Both the position numbers and the translations under genes were made by a program. From Galeopsis tetrahit (taxonomy: Eukaryota > Streptophyta > Magnoliopsida > Lamiales > Lamiaceae): a stretch of DNA of 64,000 nucleotides. The stretch lies in NCBI GenBank assembly GCA_963675135.1, contig OY776132.1:4836001-4900000 (forward strand). The letters run 5' to 3'. Of this stretch, positions 35,464 to 45,914 are shown piece after piece. The notes below the pieces were generated by a model that did not search any database, was not told where the DNA came from, and saw only the letters and a program-made list of their open reading frames with translations. Position 1 is the stretch's first letter. The number at the start of each line of letters is the position of its first letter.

Positions 35464-35891
35464 GTATGATTGCAATTTAATTGGTGAGTTTTACTCAATT
35501 GTGTCATTTTATTATGAAATCTTCTTTTTCGTTTTTTCTTGAATTTCATGTACTTTGGGGTATGCTTTACATTTATTTTTGAATCTATACTTAATTACTA
35601 TTTCTAAAAAAAAATTCTAGTGCCACCTCAGATTTCTTTTTTCTATTTTTCTAATTTTCTTAAAATTTATAGTTTTATATTCTTTTACAGTTTTCTTTTA
35701 TAACTCTCTCACCTTTTTTTGTCGGTTCTTCTTATATTTTTCTCCTCCTTCTCTTTTTTTTTCTGTTTCCACGGTTATTTTTATTTATAATTTTCTTAAA
35801 TTTCTCACTGTTTAATTATTTATTTATCATTTTATCCGTCAAGAACCAAACTCATCAGTCCTTTCATTTCTCTAAATATTATACTGTATCA
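35464..35891. other. AT-rich intergenic stretch
   Basis: T-rich low-complexity sequence; nothing recognised. Confidence 0.4.
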
Positions 35892-36110
35892 TTGTCTTCA
35901 CAATTCTCCCTCATAGATGATATTTCTCCACATAAGAAAACATGGAGATTAAAAGTAAAAGTAGTAAGTCGGTATGATAGTTGGTACTTGGTAGTCATTG
36001 ATGAAAATGTGAGCATTTGTAGTTTGTACTCTAAATTTCTTCTGTTTACTCTTAATTTTGGACAAGGTGATGTTACATTCTTCAATGTTATAGTTGATTG
36101 TGAAACATAG
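35892..36110 (+). pseudogene. RPA1-like OB-fold fragment (replication protein A large subunit family)
   Basis: A 72-codon frame starts MSSQFSLIDDISPHKKTW and continues with RLKVKVVSRYDSW, YLVVIDENVSI. This matches the pattern of the N-terminal OB fold in plant RPA1-like proteins (short N-terminus, 'P.K..W.LKVRV', then a '..VLVDE.G..I' strand). RPA1 binds single-stranded DNA; RPA-like genes are also multiplied in plant genomes, partly by Helitrons. The piece lacks the middle strand and everything after, so it is a fragment. Assignment is from motif memory only. Confidence 0.45.
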
Positions 36111-36316
36111 CATAGGCTATTTTGTCTTTTTTTTTCTTTCGTCTCCTAACCATACAGAAAGGGTTAAAGGGCACTTTACAACATTAGTGATCAAGTTATC
36201 GGATGACGATGATAGTAAATTGATAACAAACTTTCAATGAAAACAGTTCATCAAAGTTACAACCACATTATCCTATTTTTCATTACTCTTATATAATCCT
36301 ACATAGTTTACATACT

Positions 36317-36640
36317 TTGAAAGTGTTATTGCAACCCATTTTCAACATAGTTCACCGAAAAATAATAAGGTCATTTTTTCTTTAACTTTTGAATATTACA
36401 TTACTTATAATATATTTCTATACAAATATGTGAAATTAATTATACTTGAAAGTGTTATTGCAACCCATTTTCAACATAGTTAACCGAAAAATAATAAGGT
36501 CATTTTTTCTTTAACTTTTGAATATTACATTATTTATAATATATTTCTATACAAATATGTGAAATTAATTATGAAATTGTACATAGGTTATTTTTTCTTT
36601 AACTTTTGAATATTACGTTACTTATGGTGTTGTGGTGGCA
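36317..36640. repeat. Tandem repeat, two copies of about 129 bp plus a partial third
   Basis: The unit from TTGAAAGTGTTATTGC to AAATTAATTAT recurs at 36446 with few differences; a third, partial copy begins near 36585 (GGTTATTTTTTCTTTAAC). Confidence 0.8.
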
Positions 36641-36879
36641 AGATCAACAAACCAACTTATCCCAGAGAAGATTGAGAAAAATTGAAAATGAGGTTTGTTT
36701 ATGTTCTCAATGATTTATATTGTTCTTTAATGTTTGATAAATTTTTTTTTACGTAAATCTTAAAATCTATTTTTTATTCATTTTATTTGCATGATTTAAT
36801 ATTTTAAAATCTATTTTTTATTCATTTTATTTGCATGATTTAATATGCTTGATTTCATTGAGGGTTTTTCATGCATTTT

Positions 36880-38640
36880 CACACTAATATGCTTGATTTG
36901 ATTGAGAAAGGTGTTTGAGCTCGTTTTGTAGGAATATGAGGTGAATTAGGCATTAAAATCGCAAAAATGAGTGTTCAATCATCATTTTCACTCACTGGAC
37001 TGAAGAGATGATTGCACCATTGGATTCGTCTCGAAAAATGGAGTGGAATGAAAAAAAGAATCGAGTCAATCGGAGGTCGGAAGCTCGAGATATGAAGAGA
37101 CGAAAAACTTGGCCGGGTGACACCATCCGGGCGAGTAAAAATGACCCGGCCATAGTGCTGTACACCCACGTTTATGATTAGTTCACCCATCGAAGTTTTT
37201 GCCCGGGTAGAACCACCCGGGCGGGTCACTTTGGCCCGGCCATGCTATTTTCCATCAATACCTTCGTATTTTGCCACCCGACCAAGCCCTATTTCACTCA
37301 AATGCTTCGTATTTCGCCTGGGTGGCATGCCCGGGTGAAACCACCCGGCCAGGTGAGATGAAATTCGGGAGTTTTGGCCCATTTTCTCCATTTTTGAGGG
37401 ATCTAAGTGCAAATTTCATCCAAGACTTCCACCCCAACTATAAATAGATCCAATTTGAGTTTTGAAAAGAGTCTTCCTCCCTTTCCAAGCAATTTCTCAC
37501 ACACATTCACATAGTTGTAGGTGTTCTTCATTTTTAGTTTAGATTCTTCATTAAATTAGATAGAATAGTGGTTATTACTTAGAATCAAGCTACGATTATC
37601 ATCGGGCATCGTCTATTACATCGTTTTGTAGCTACATTTTCATGATCAAGGTGATATTACTCTATTTTACAATTCAATTTGGTATTTTCTTAATTTCTCC
37701 ATTCTATTGCTATTTTGTTATGAATTTGATGTTATTTGTTGTTTTAGCCATGGATTCCTATCATAGAACCATGGGCTAAGCTCTTATTGCCTTGGGTGTG
37801 AATGTTTTGATGGGTGTTTAGTGTAATTATGGATTAATTGCATGATTAGCTTAGGATTTGGGTGTATATGTTTCTAGTGTTGTGATATCCATGATTCAAT
37901 TGATTAATTCACCCTATTAGCTAGCATTGTTAGTTTTATCGACTTCAACGACCGTATTGGGTTGCATGATTAAGAATGTGTGTGTGAGCTTGAATTGATC
38001 GATTAGAATTAACATAGTAATTAGCTACACCGACCGGGGGTTAATTGCTTAGATCAACAACACTGGACATTAATCGATTAGAGGTCGTCTATTAGATTAG
38101 TGAAAGGGCGTCTCATAAGCATTAGTAATCGTGTTGAACGTGTTTATGAGACACTATCTTAGGAGCTTATGGTATTGATTAGACTATATAATTGCTAATT
38201 AATGCACGTGTTCACCTAAGCCTCACGAGGGATTGGTCTACACACACGAGTGATAGCCTTTAGCTTAATCCCAAAACCATAGTTTAATTCATGCAATTGA
38301 TTCGTTAACTCATTGAATTGCCCACAAAACGGAAACACCCGAGGCAATACCCTTCTCTTGCACTTTCTATCGAAAGTTAGATAATTCGTCATTTCTTTTG
38401 TTATATTCTTGTTATCTTAGTTAATCTAGTTTGATACTTGTGTTTTTAATTCCCGAAAATCCAACAAACACTTGTAGTTACTACAATAGCATGAATACTC
38501 TTAACTTTAGGGATTCACTTACATTCAACTAGATCCTTGGACGAACAAACTACTTGATCGTACTTACGTACTACAATCGGACCCATACGCTTGTGGGGAT
38601 CGTATTGTTACGCGTGTAAAAAGTGTTTAAAAACGATACA
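36880..38640 (+). repeat. Athila-like gypsy LTR, copy 1 (solo or truncated)
   Basis: Homologous to 56560-58160 through AACCATGGGCTAA, TTGCCTTGGGTGTG, AACGGAAACACCCGAGGCAA and CTTCTCTTGCACTTTC. Such sequence is typical of long LTRs of the plant Athila/Tat group. A TATA box (CTATAAATAG, 37438-37447) indicates the plus strand. A block of CCCGGGTG/CACCCGG words (about 37111-37376) precedes it by about 60 bp. The 3' end carries ACGCTTGTGGGGATCG, usual near the end of these LTRs. Exact ends were not found. Confidence 0.65.
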
Positions 38641-39228
38641 AGTCAAATATGTCTCCTAATCATTTGAAATAAATGAGTTAGGTGAGAAGTAATGTTTATC
38701 TTTATCAGCTGTGTACTGTGAACAACTGATTAGACTTCTAATTGATCTTCTGTTTTCCGAATATCAGCTGAATACGTTCCCCTTCAGCTGATATCAATTT
38801 ATTGGATACTTCTTAAAAGAAACTACTTTTAGCACTTTGTGACCATCAACTGTGTCCCCCCTACAGCTGATAACTACTTTGCTTGTATTCCACCTGAATC
38901 ACTTGCTTATAATGTTAGATAAGTATGCATAGTGATTTAGATGTAATGTATAACACATATTCAGAAGTAAGTAAGATATATATGGGGTTGAATTCAAGAA
39001 CAGAACGTAATTCATGAAGTTTTACTTATCTGAAGTATAAAAACAGAAAGCAAAAGAGTGTTCTGAATTAAGGTTCTTTTAAAAATTTCAAAGAAATTCC
39101 TTCTAAAATAGATATCTCTGGTTAAATATCTCTCAGCTTTAACCGCTTTCTTCATCGAGATTGGACTTACCTGAATGATGAGTGTGTCTATTCAACTCAT
39201 CTACTTTTGTTGTCTGGCTGGAGCTGCT
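38641..39228. other. Sequence downstream of the copia fragment, with CAGCTG repeats
   Basis: Probably the 3' flank of the minus-strand copia fragment at 39229-39850. A run TAGGGGGGACA on the minus strand (near 38860) could be its polypurine tract. The words ATCAGCTG, TCAGCTGATA and ACAGCTGATA recur between 38706 and 38875. No gene. Confidence 0.4.
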
Positions 39229-39850
39229 CTATGATCTGCTGATAGACTTCTCATCTGCAGGCTTCGAAAGTCCAAGTAAGAAACACAACTCTTTAAACCT
39301 CGTCTCAGCTAGAGGCTTAGTGAGCATATCCGCTCTTTGGATATCTGTGTGAATCTTCTCCATTCTGATATCCTTATTCTCCACATGATCTCTAATAAAG
39401 TGGTGTCTCACATGAACATGCTTACATCTAGCATGGAGAACAGGATTTTGAGTAATGGCTATTGCACTGTTGCTATCACAACAAATTTGGACTTCTCTAG
39501 CAATAATGTTATAATCCAATAATTGTTGACTTAACCATAACAGTTGACTAAAACAACTACCAGCAGTCATATATTCGGCTTCAGTAGTGGAGGTAGCAAC
39601 TGAGGTTTGCTTCTTGGAGAACCAAGAAATCAGCTTGTTTCCTAGAAATTGATATGTGTCAAAAGTAGATTTCCTATCTATTCTGCACCCTGCGAAGTCA
39701 GAATCAGAATAGTCACTCAGATCTAAACTATCTTCTGATGGATACCACAAGCCCATATTCATTGTACCTTTACAGATACTTCAGAATTCTTTTAGTTGCT
39801 TCTAGGTGACTAGTCTTAGAATTGGATTGAAATTTAGCACAAACACCTAC
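39229..39850 (-). pseudogene. Ty1/copia RNase H fragment
   Basis: The 177-codon frame includes SDSDFAGCRIDRKST, LISWFSKKQTSVATS, TTEAEYM and ADMLTKPLAE, the copia RNase H. Upstream on the same strand (39850-39763) CAKFQS and LEATKRILKYL belong to the same protein in another frame, so a frameshift separates them near 39770. Motifs resemble the Sirevirus side of copia. The rest of pol is missing. Confidence 0.88.
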
Positions 39851-41097
39851 ATCAAAGAGAATTGAGCTCGAACTTCAAGTATTCAAATAGCTGTTCCGAT
39901 ACATATACACAAACCTTAAACCATGATGAGAAAAAAGTAGGATTCTAATTGAAAAAATTATATATGAACCCGGTAAACAAGTTTATAATATAGTAGTTGG
40001 CCAAAGCGGATTGAATAGAAGTTTCCGAGGAAATTTGTGGAAGGTTCCATTAATGAAAGCAAAAAACTTCTCCAATATTCTTCCATTGACGTCGTTACTT
40101 GACCTTCATTAAAATCGCTGATGGGAGGGTCAGAAATCGTGTTAGTAGTCATTACTAATTAAAATTTCAATCCAATTAAATATGTTTGGATTTAATTTCT
40201 TTCACGCATGGCTTGAATGGTGTTAATGGTACAATTTTATTTTTAGTGGGGTCATGGAGATCGACCTACAATTAAAATATGGAGTATAAAGAAAAGACGA
40301 AAAATTACAAATTTAGTTCATAAACGTTGTATAACACAATATTACTAAAAAGTGTACGTCAATATAATTTAAAATATTATTTTAAAAAGTGTAAATAACT
40401 ACAATTAAAAAGTGTAACAAAAAACTCAATTTCTTATATGGACTTAATTTCATAACAATTAAAAAGTGTAACAAAAAACTCAATTTCTTATATGGACTTA
40501 ATTTCATAGAAGACCTACCCTTATTATTTAATCATGTATACTAATGTTTGTGTCAAAAAGATGTGGGAAGCTTCTCAGCGATGAAGGAGGGAGTATATCT
40601 CTTTTTTTGAAAGTTGTTTATTTATTTTTTACACATTGATTAAAAAATATAATATTAAATGTGTAATGAATTATTGATATAAAAAGTGTAGAGAGAAATA
40701 GAAAAAAGTAGAGAGATAAAATCTAAAAAATAAGACTCAAACCCGAAAATGTCTGGTCTTTAGAAGAGATTTTGGATAGTGAAATTTATTTATATTTTTT
40801 GAAAAAAAAATCTAACAAAATTCATAGAGTATTAAAATCGTTGAATACTTAAAGATTTTTAAATACTTTTTAAAATCCAAATTGAATACCTCATAATTTT
40901 GACTTTTTAAAATCGAAATTGAATACCCAAAACTTTGAAAGTCCAAAAAACCCTACATAATCCACAACCAATACACCCCCTGAATTTGAAACCAATACAC
41001 CCCCTGAATTTGAAACCGATAATATCACGAGTTTAATACATTGCTATCGTTTGCTTGAAAAAGAAGAAATTGAGAAAATCCGAAAGCAAATTGCAAA
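39851..41097. other. Intergenic stretch with a 54-bp tandem duplication
   Basis: AT-rich. A 64-codon frame on the minus strand (40152-39958, MTTNTISDPPISDFNE...) has normal-looking composition but no recognised family. The tandem duplication is listed separately. Confidence 0.4.
40401..40508. repeat. Perfect two-copy tandem duplication, 54 bp
   Basis: Bases 40401-40454 are repeated exactly at 40455-40508, beginning ACAATTAAAAAGTGTAAC. Confidence 0.9.
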
Positions 41098-41122
41098 GAA
41101 TAATAATAATAATAATAATAAT
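41098..41122. repeat. (AAT)n microsatellite
   Basis: Eight uninterrupted AAT-type units downstream of the calmodulin-like gene. Confidence 0.9.
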
Positions 41123-41277
41123 CCAATAAATAAAAGAATCGATCAATTTACAGTACCTCTAATCTATACAAATGGAGTAATCTCTTCCTAACTCTACACA
41201 AATCACATCAATCAATCAAATTTACATACGAACCCACCAACCAGTAATGATCAAATCGAAGCTCTGAAAATGGCGGA

Positions 41278-41694
41278 TCACGCAACCATCATGACTTTAA
41301 ACTCGTCAAAACTAATAACTCCATCCCCATCCAGATCGAATCGAGCAATCATATCCCCACACTGTTCCACGCTCCTCCTTTCCCCCAATCTACTCAGCAT
41401 TCTCTTCAAACTCTTCGGCGTAATGCATCCGCTTCCCTCCAGTTCGTACAGTTTGAACGCCTCTTTCAAATCACGCGCCTTCTCTTCTTCTCCCGCTCCT
41501 TCCACGATTCTCACGAAATCCTCCAGCGTTAGCAACCCATCGCCGTCGGAATCGATCAGCGTAACCGCGTTCGCCGCCTCCTCCTCCGTCATATCGCCGG
41601 AAATTGCGCCGATGCACTGTTGTAGCTCCGCCGGACTTATTTTCCCGTCGCCGTTTGTATCGAATCGGTTGAAAATTCGCTCGTAATCCTCCAT
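41278..41694 (-). CDS. Calmodulin-like calcium-binding protein (CML38/39-like), single exon, 138 aa
   Basis: Four EF-hand positions are visible: loop 1 DTNGDGKISPAE (about residues 12-23), loop 2 DSDGDGLLTLED (about 48-59), position 3 with ELEGSGCITPKS (about 84-95) and loop 4 DLDGDGVISFDE (about 119-130). Loops 1, 2 and 4 have the Asp/Asn/Glu ligands; position 3 is degenerate and should not bind Ca2+ well. The protein would sense cytosolic calcium and bind targets. The CITPKSLKRML run resembles the CITPGSL segment of the Arabidopsis CML37/38/39 group, many of which respond to wounding or stress. Intronless, as usual for CMLs. The ATG at 41694 gives the normal start just before EF-hand 1. Upstream lie a TATA box at 41781-41774 and, from 41995, a nest of MITEs. 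Family sure; subgroup likely. Confidence 0.92.
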   Translation of the reverse strand: MEDYERIFNRFDTNGDGKISPAELQQCIGAISGDMTEEEAANAVTLIDSDGDGLLTLEDFVRIVEGAGEEEKARDLKEAFKLYELEGSGCITPKSLKRMLSRLGERRSVEQCGDMIARFDLDGDGVISFDEFKVMMVA

Positions 41695-41773
41695 GAATAC
41701 TGGAAAGCGTCTCTGTTAATTCGAAATTGAAAATTTTGTTGTGAAATTGAAGGAAGATTGGTGAATGATAGTG

Positions 41774-41781
41774 TATTTATA
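41774..41781 (-). promoter_or_regulatory. TATA box of the calmodulin-like gene
   Basis: TATAAATA on the minus strand, 80 bp upstream of the start codon, a normal spacing for a plant gene with a short 5' leader. Confidence 0.65.
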
Positions 41782-41994
41782 GTTTGTGTGCGAGTGAAAA
41801 ATACGCGGAGTTGGACCAGATTACTTTCCAGAAGTTATACCATATTTTCAAAATACTGATTGTCAAATATTTGAGAATCGACCGGGAAGCAACATACATG
41901 ATTCGATTATTTTTATTTGATTAGATATATTTTGGAGTTAATTATTAATTTATGTTGAACTAATCTATTCTACCAAACATTACTTATACTTTTA

Positions 41995-42407
41995 GGTTGT
42001 GTTTGGATGGGGGAATTTGATTTGAGAAGATATTTTAAATGAAAAGATTTAAAAATTGATAAATTTCAAATGACATGAGAATTTAAAATCTCTCTCAATT
42101 TTAACTAATAAAAGTGTATGGACACAAATTTAAATATTTAAAATCCATTCATAATTCAAACATGTAGAGAATGGATTTGGACTGTGAATTTTAAATACAC
42201 AGCCTAAATTCATTCATTCTACATGTTTGGACAAAATAACAAGTTGATGGATTTCAAATCTGGCTATTTGAGACCAATATATTTTTTTGTTAAAAATGTG
42301 AGAATTTTAAATCCATCCACAAACTGTGTCATTTGAAATTTAAGGATTCTTAAATCCATTCATTTTCAAATCCTTCGTATTTGAAATGACTCCATCCAAA
42401 CACAACC
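41995..42407. mobile_element. Tourist-like MITE A, 413 bp
   Basis: Left end GGTTGTGTTTGGATGG, right end its reverse complement (CCATCCAAACACAACC, 42392-42407). TTA precedes and TAA follows. The interior (AATTTCAAATGACAT, AATCCATTCATAATTCAAAC) is shared with MITE B. Confidence 0.8.
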
Positions 42408-42655
42408 TAACAGTTTTCATATTTTTTCTTTTTAGTTTATCACTTAAAAGTTTGCATTTTCTTAAATGGAAACAATCAGGATCCTCACTCTTATTATATA
42501 CAGTTATACACATATTTACTCTTTATGATATTATTTTTGGGATCAACTACTTTTGGAGTACTATATTTAAAAGTTTATAAAATTAGCATTCAACATTCTA
42601 ATCATTACACTTTTTCTCTTTTTCTTTTTAAACTCTGTGTTAAAAAAGAACCTTA

Positions 42656-42880
42656 GGCTCCGTTTGGATGAGTGGATTTGATTTCATGAGGTATTTCAAA
42701 TGAAAGGTTTTAAAAATAGATGGATTTCAAATGACATGGTTTTAGTGAGAATTTGAAATCCTCCCAATTTTAACTAAAAATTGTGTGGACAAAAACTAAG
42801 GATTTGAAATCCATTCATAATTCAAACAAGTGGAGTGGATTTGGATGGTGTACTTAAAATCCCTCCATCCAAACGGAGCC
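42656..42880. mobile_element. Tourist-like MITE B, 225 bp
   Basis: GGCTCCGTTTGGATG at the left and CATCCAAACGGAGCC at the right are perfect inverted repeats. TTA flanks both sides (42653-42655 and 42881-42883). Confidence 0.88.
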
Positions 42881-42884
42881 TTAA

Positions 42885-43306
42885 GGGTGTGTTTGGTTTG
42901 GGATTGGCTCATCCGGATTTGGATGGGCCATCCCCCATCCCATCCCTCTCCATCCAAATACCCATCAAAATACTCATACATCCCTATAATACATCTACAT
43001 ACCTATTTTTATACAATCACATCACTCTTTTTTTTCTTTTAATCACTCATTCTCCCTCCTACTTTTCTTTCACACATTTATTCTCTCTCCTACTTTTTTT
43101 TCACACATTTATTCTCTCTCCTACTTTCTTCCACACATTTATTCTCTCTCCTACTTGATTTGACATAAAGTTCTCCATCCACACCTATTTTTCAATCTCA
43201 ATCAAAACACAATTTTTCTTCAATTACTATTCATGGATTACCCCATCCATATTTTTCCAATCTTCATCCTCATTCCATCCACCACCATCCCTAACCAAAC
43301 AACACC
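42885..43306. mobile_element. Tourist-like MITE C, 422 bp
   Basis: Left end GGGTGTGTTTGGTTTGGG, right end in reverse complement GGTGTTGTTTGGTTAGGG. TAA on both sides (42882-42884, 43307-43309), overlapping the TTA of MITE B. The inverted motif ACTTTATGTCAAAT links it to 4219-4552. A unit of about 32 bp (CACACATTTATTCTCTCTCC) is repeated three times inside (about 43070-43155). Confidence 0.75.
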
Positions 43307-43330
43307 TAAACTTTTTAAGGATGGAGGGAG

Positions 43331-44606
43331 TATAACACAAAATAGAACAGATAAATAATCATAAACTCATACATGAGATAAAATGATTCTCCATTTAAGT
43401 ATTTGAGTCTATTTCATTTTAAAATATATTCCCTCTATTCCGTAATAAATTTCATACTTTCTTTTTTCGTTCATTTCACAATAAATTTTACACTCTTAAA
43501 ATAAAAATTACTCAGTAAATTCTTTTAGAACCTATAAATATACACCATCCAACTCATTTATTTACATTATACCCCTCTTAATATCCTACTCATTAGTCAA
43601 TTGTAATTGAATTGAAATTCATAGAAACTTATTTATCGAGTATAACAAAAGAAATCGTTCTCATATAAGTTTTTTTAATACATTTAACTAATCAAAATTC
43701 TATCTGCATTGAGATAGATATCAAAATTCTAAGCAAATATGTAATATTATTTCAGATCATGTATATTGTAATTTTATTTTAAAGCAGAAAATTCATTTTA
43801 AGTGCATGAGTGACAAAATGTTATTACACTAATTACTAATTAGGATGCCATAAATAAAACGTTTTCCTTAAATATTGTGAACCGAAGCTGGTACAATTAC
43901 AATTAATTAATTATAATTATATAATATATTATATATTTAATTAATTATATTTCATATATGAAATATTTTTTACTAATTTTTTATGTGACAAATTTTCAAA
44001 CGTGCAAATATTATTTTTTTGAATAATTTGAGTTGCTATCTTTTGCCCAATTTATTTAAAAAATTTAGTTTGAACTCATTAAAGTTTATTATTAAAATTA
44101 AATAAAGGACTAAAAATTGATTCAATTTATTATACCAAAAGTTAAAATCAACCCGCACTTTACAGCCACCGTCCTCGTCGGTAGTTATAGATATTTTGGG
44201 TCAACGGTTCAATCTTTTCAACAACGTTGTCTTTACGGTAGTCGATTGATAAATTGATCGGCAGACCTTTTATTTTCAATTTTATTGTATTTTTTCAGTC
44301 CTAGTTTTTTTAGGTCTTATTTTGTAGGAGTAGTTTTTTCCCCCTTCATTTATGAGTTTATTCATGTATGTCTTGTGCGATTTTTCTTCTCTCTATACCT
44401 TATTTTTTATTTTTGTTTTGAGTTATGTTTTTCTTAGTCTTTTAAGGTTTGATGTTTGGTGAAACTTTTCTTTGTTGTCTTTACATTAAAATATTTTAAT
44501 ATAAAGTATTTGTCTCATCCTTGAAATGGAGATCAGGTTCACATAATCTTTACAAAATTTGCACCCAACTCTCTACTTCTTCATAATTGAAAATGAGCCG
44601 CGATTC
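43331..44606. other. AT-rich intergenic stretch
   Basis: No gene seen. ATTCCCTCTATTCCG near 43429 may be a worn Stowaway end. Confidence 0.4.
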
Positions 44607-44821
44607 TGAATTGAATCTTTAAATTGCTCAAAAAATTTGTAGCTTTCTGAAATTGTAACGAGTTTTTTCCATTAAAAAAGTGTTTGTACACACATTTATT
44701 TTGATTTCGCATTTGTTTGAATTGAATCTTTAAATTGCTCAAAAAATTTGTAGCTTTCTGAAATTGTAACGAGTTTTTTCCATTAAAAAAGTGTTTGTAC
44801 ACACATTTATTTTGATTTCGC
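44607..44821. repeat. Two-copy tandem duplication, period 111 bp
   Basis: Bases 44607-44710 recur at 44718-44821 without difference that I can see, beginning TGAATTGAATC. Confidence 0.88.
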
Positions 44822-44875
44822 CTTCCAAACAAATGTTAATATACAATACCTTATTTACTCTCAATCCCAAGAAGT

Positions 44876-45215
44876 TGGTCTAATGGTGTAGGGGTGTGCT
44901 TCTCTCTTTGTTTTAAATTTAAAATCTTTAAAATGTAAAAACTTTCTAAGGGGTCACAATTCATACAAAATTTTACTCTAACTTTAAAAGGGACTCGTAA
45001 GTGAACGGTGAGATTGATTCCCCGAATTAGTCATTTCTAAGGAGTCATTCCATACAGAGTTTCACTTCAGACTTAAAACGAGAGCCCGCAAATAGACGGT
45101 GAAATTGGTCCCCGAATTAGTTGTTTATAAAGAGTCAACCCATACAAAATTTTACTCTAACTTTAAATGGGCCCCGCAAATTAACGATGAAATTGGTCTC
45201 TCAAATTAATTGATT
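44876..45215 (+). repeat. SINE-like start followed by three diverged repeats of about 85 bp
   Basis: TGGTCTAATGG (44876-44886) fits an internal RNA polymerase III A box; about 35 bp later TTTTAAATTT is at best a worn B box. Then three copies of a unit of about 85 bp follow (near 44954, 45041, 45125), each with CCATACA(A/G)A, TTTTACTCTAACTTTAAA and GAAATTGGTCCCCGAATTAG-like words. Whether the two parts are one element is uncertain. Confidence 0.4.
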
Positions 45216-45914
45216 CTTTGACAGAAAATTGAGACATAAAAAAATTTACTATACCTTATTTGCTAGCAATCAACGTGTTCAATATTTGTTTTGACTAATT
45301 TTACATGTTTTTATTACAAGTGGCCCTCATCTTGTAATTTATTAGTAACACGTTTGGGACACATACACGAAAACTTATTTTATAAGTTGCTGCATGACAT
45401 ATCACATGATGTATTTATTTCATCCTTAAAACAACCCATGTTAAATTCTTAATTGCACCGATGTCCATATTATTATTTTTTTTTAAAAAATGTCCATATT
45501 ATATATCTTTAAAAAAACATATCAAGAATTTAATACGTATACAAAATTTTATATACAATAAAATCTGGATACGTACATGGACCCAAAAAGAATACGATAT
45601 TAATTTATTTATGGGCAAGTAAATAAATTATCATTCAGTTTAATGAATTAAATTTACTCATGTTATGTGATTTTATGAGTTTATGAAATCACATCTCAAT
45701 TATTTTAGAGGTGCATTCTCCCCAGTTTGGTCCTGTCTCACTCAAAATTTTGCAAGTCGCGTTCGACCCGATTAAAATTTTGTTTACAAAAAATGCATGT
45801 ACAATATTATATATACATGTACTTATGAAAAAGTGGACCTCTCACTTGCGAAAGGACCGTGACTATATTTTGATTACTATTTGAGAATTAATTGAAATTT
45901 TATGGTATATAATT
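45216..45914. other. AT-rich intergenic stretch
   Basis: Nothing recognised. Confidence 0.4.

Larger units (their letters stand above)
42411..43330. mobile_element. Stowaway-like MITE, truncated and split by two Tourist-like MITEs
   Basis: The body at 42411-42650 (AAAGTTTGCATTTTC, CAGGATCCTCACTC, CATTACACTTTTTCTC) matches the interior of the Stowaway copy at 17153-17396. Its right terminus, GATGGAGGGAG followed by TA, appears only at 43320-43332, after MITEs B and C. The left terminus is missing, next to MITE A. Confidence 0.6.

Noticed and set aside
39958..40152. 64-codon minus-strand frame (MTTNTISDPPISDF...)
   Set aside because: Composition is protein-like, but I see no family, no splice context and no neighbouring exon; left as part of the intergenic description.
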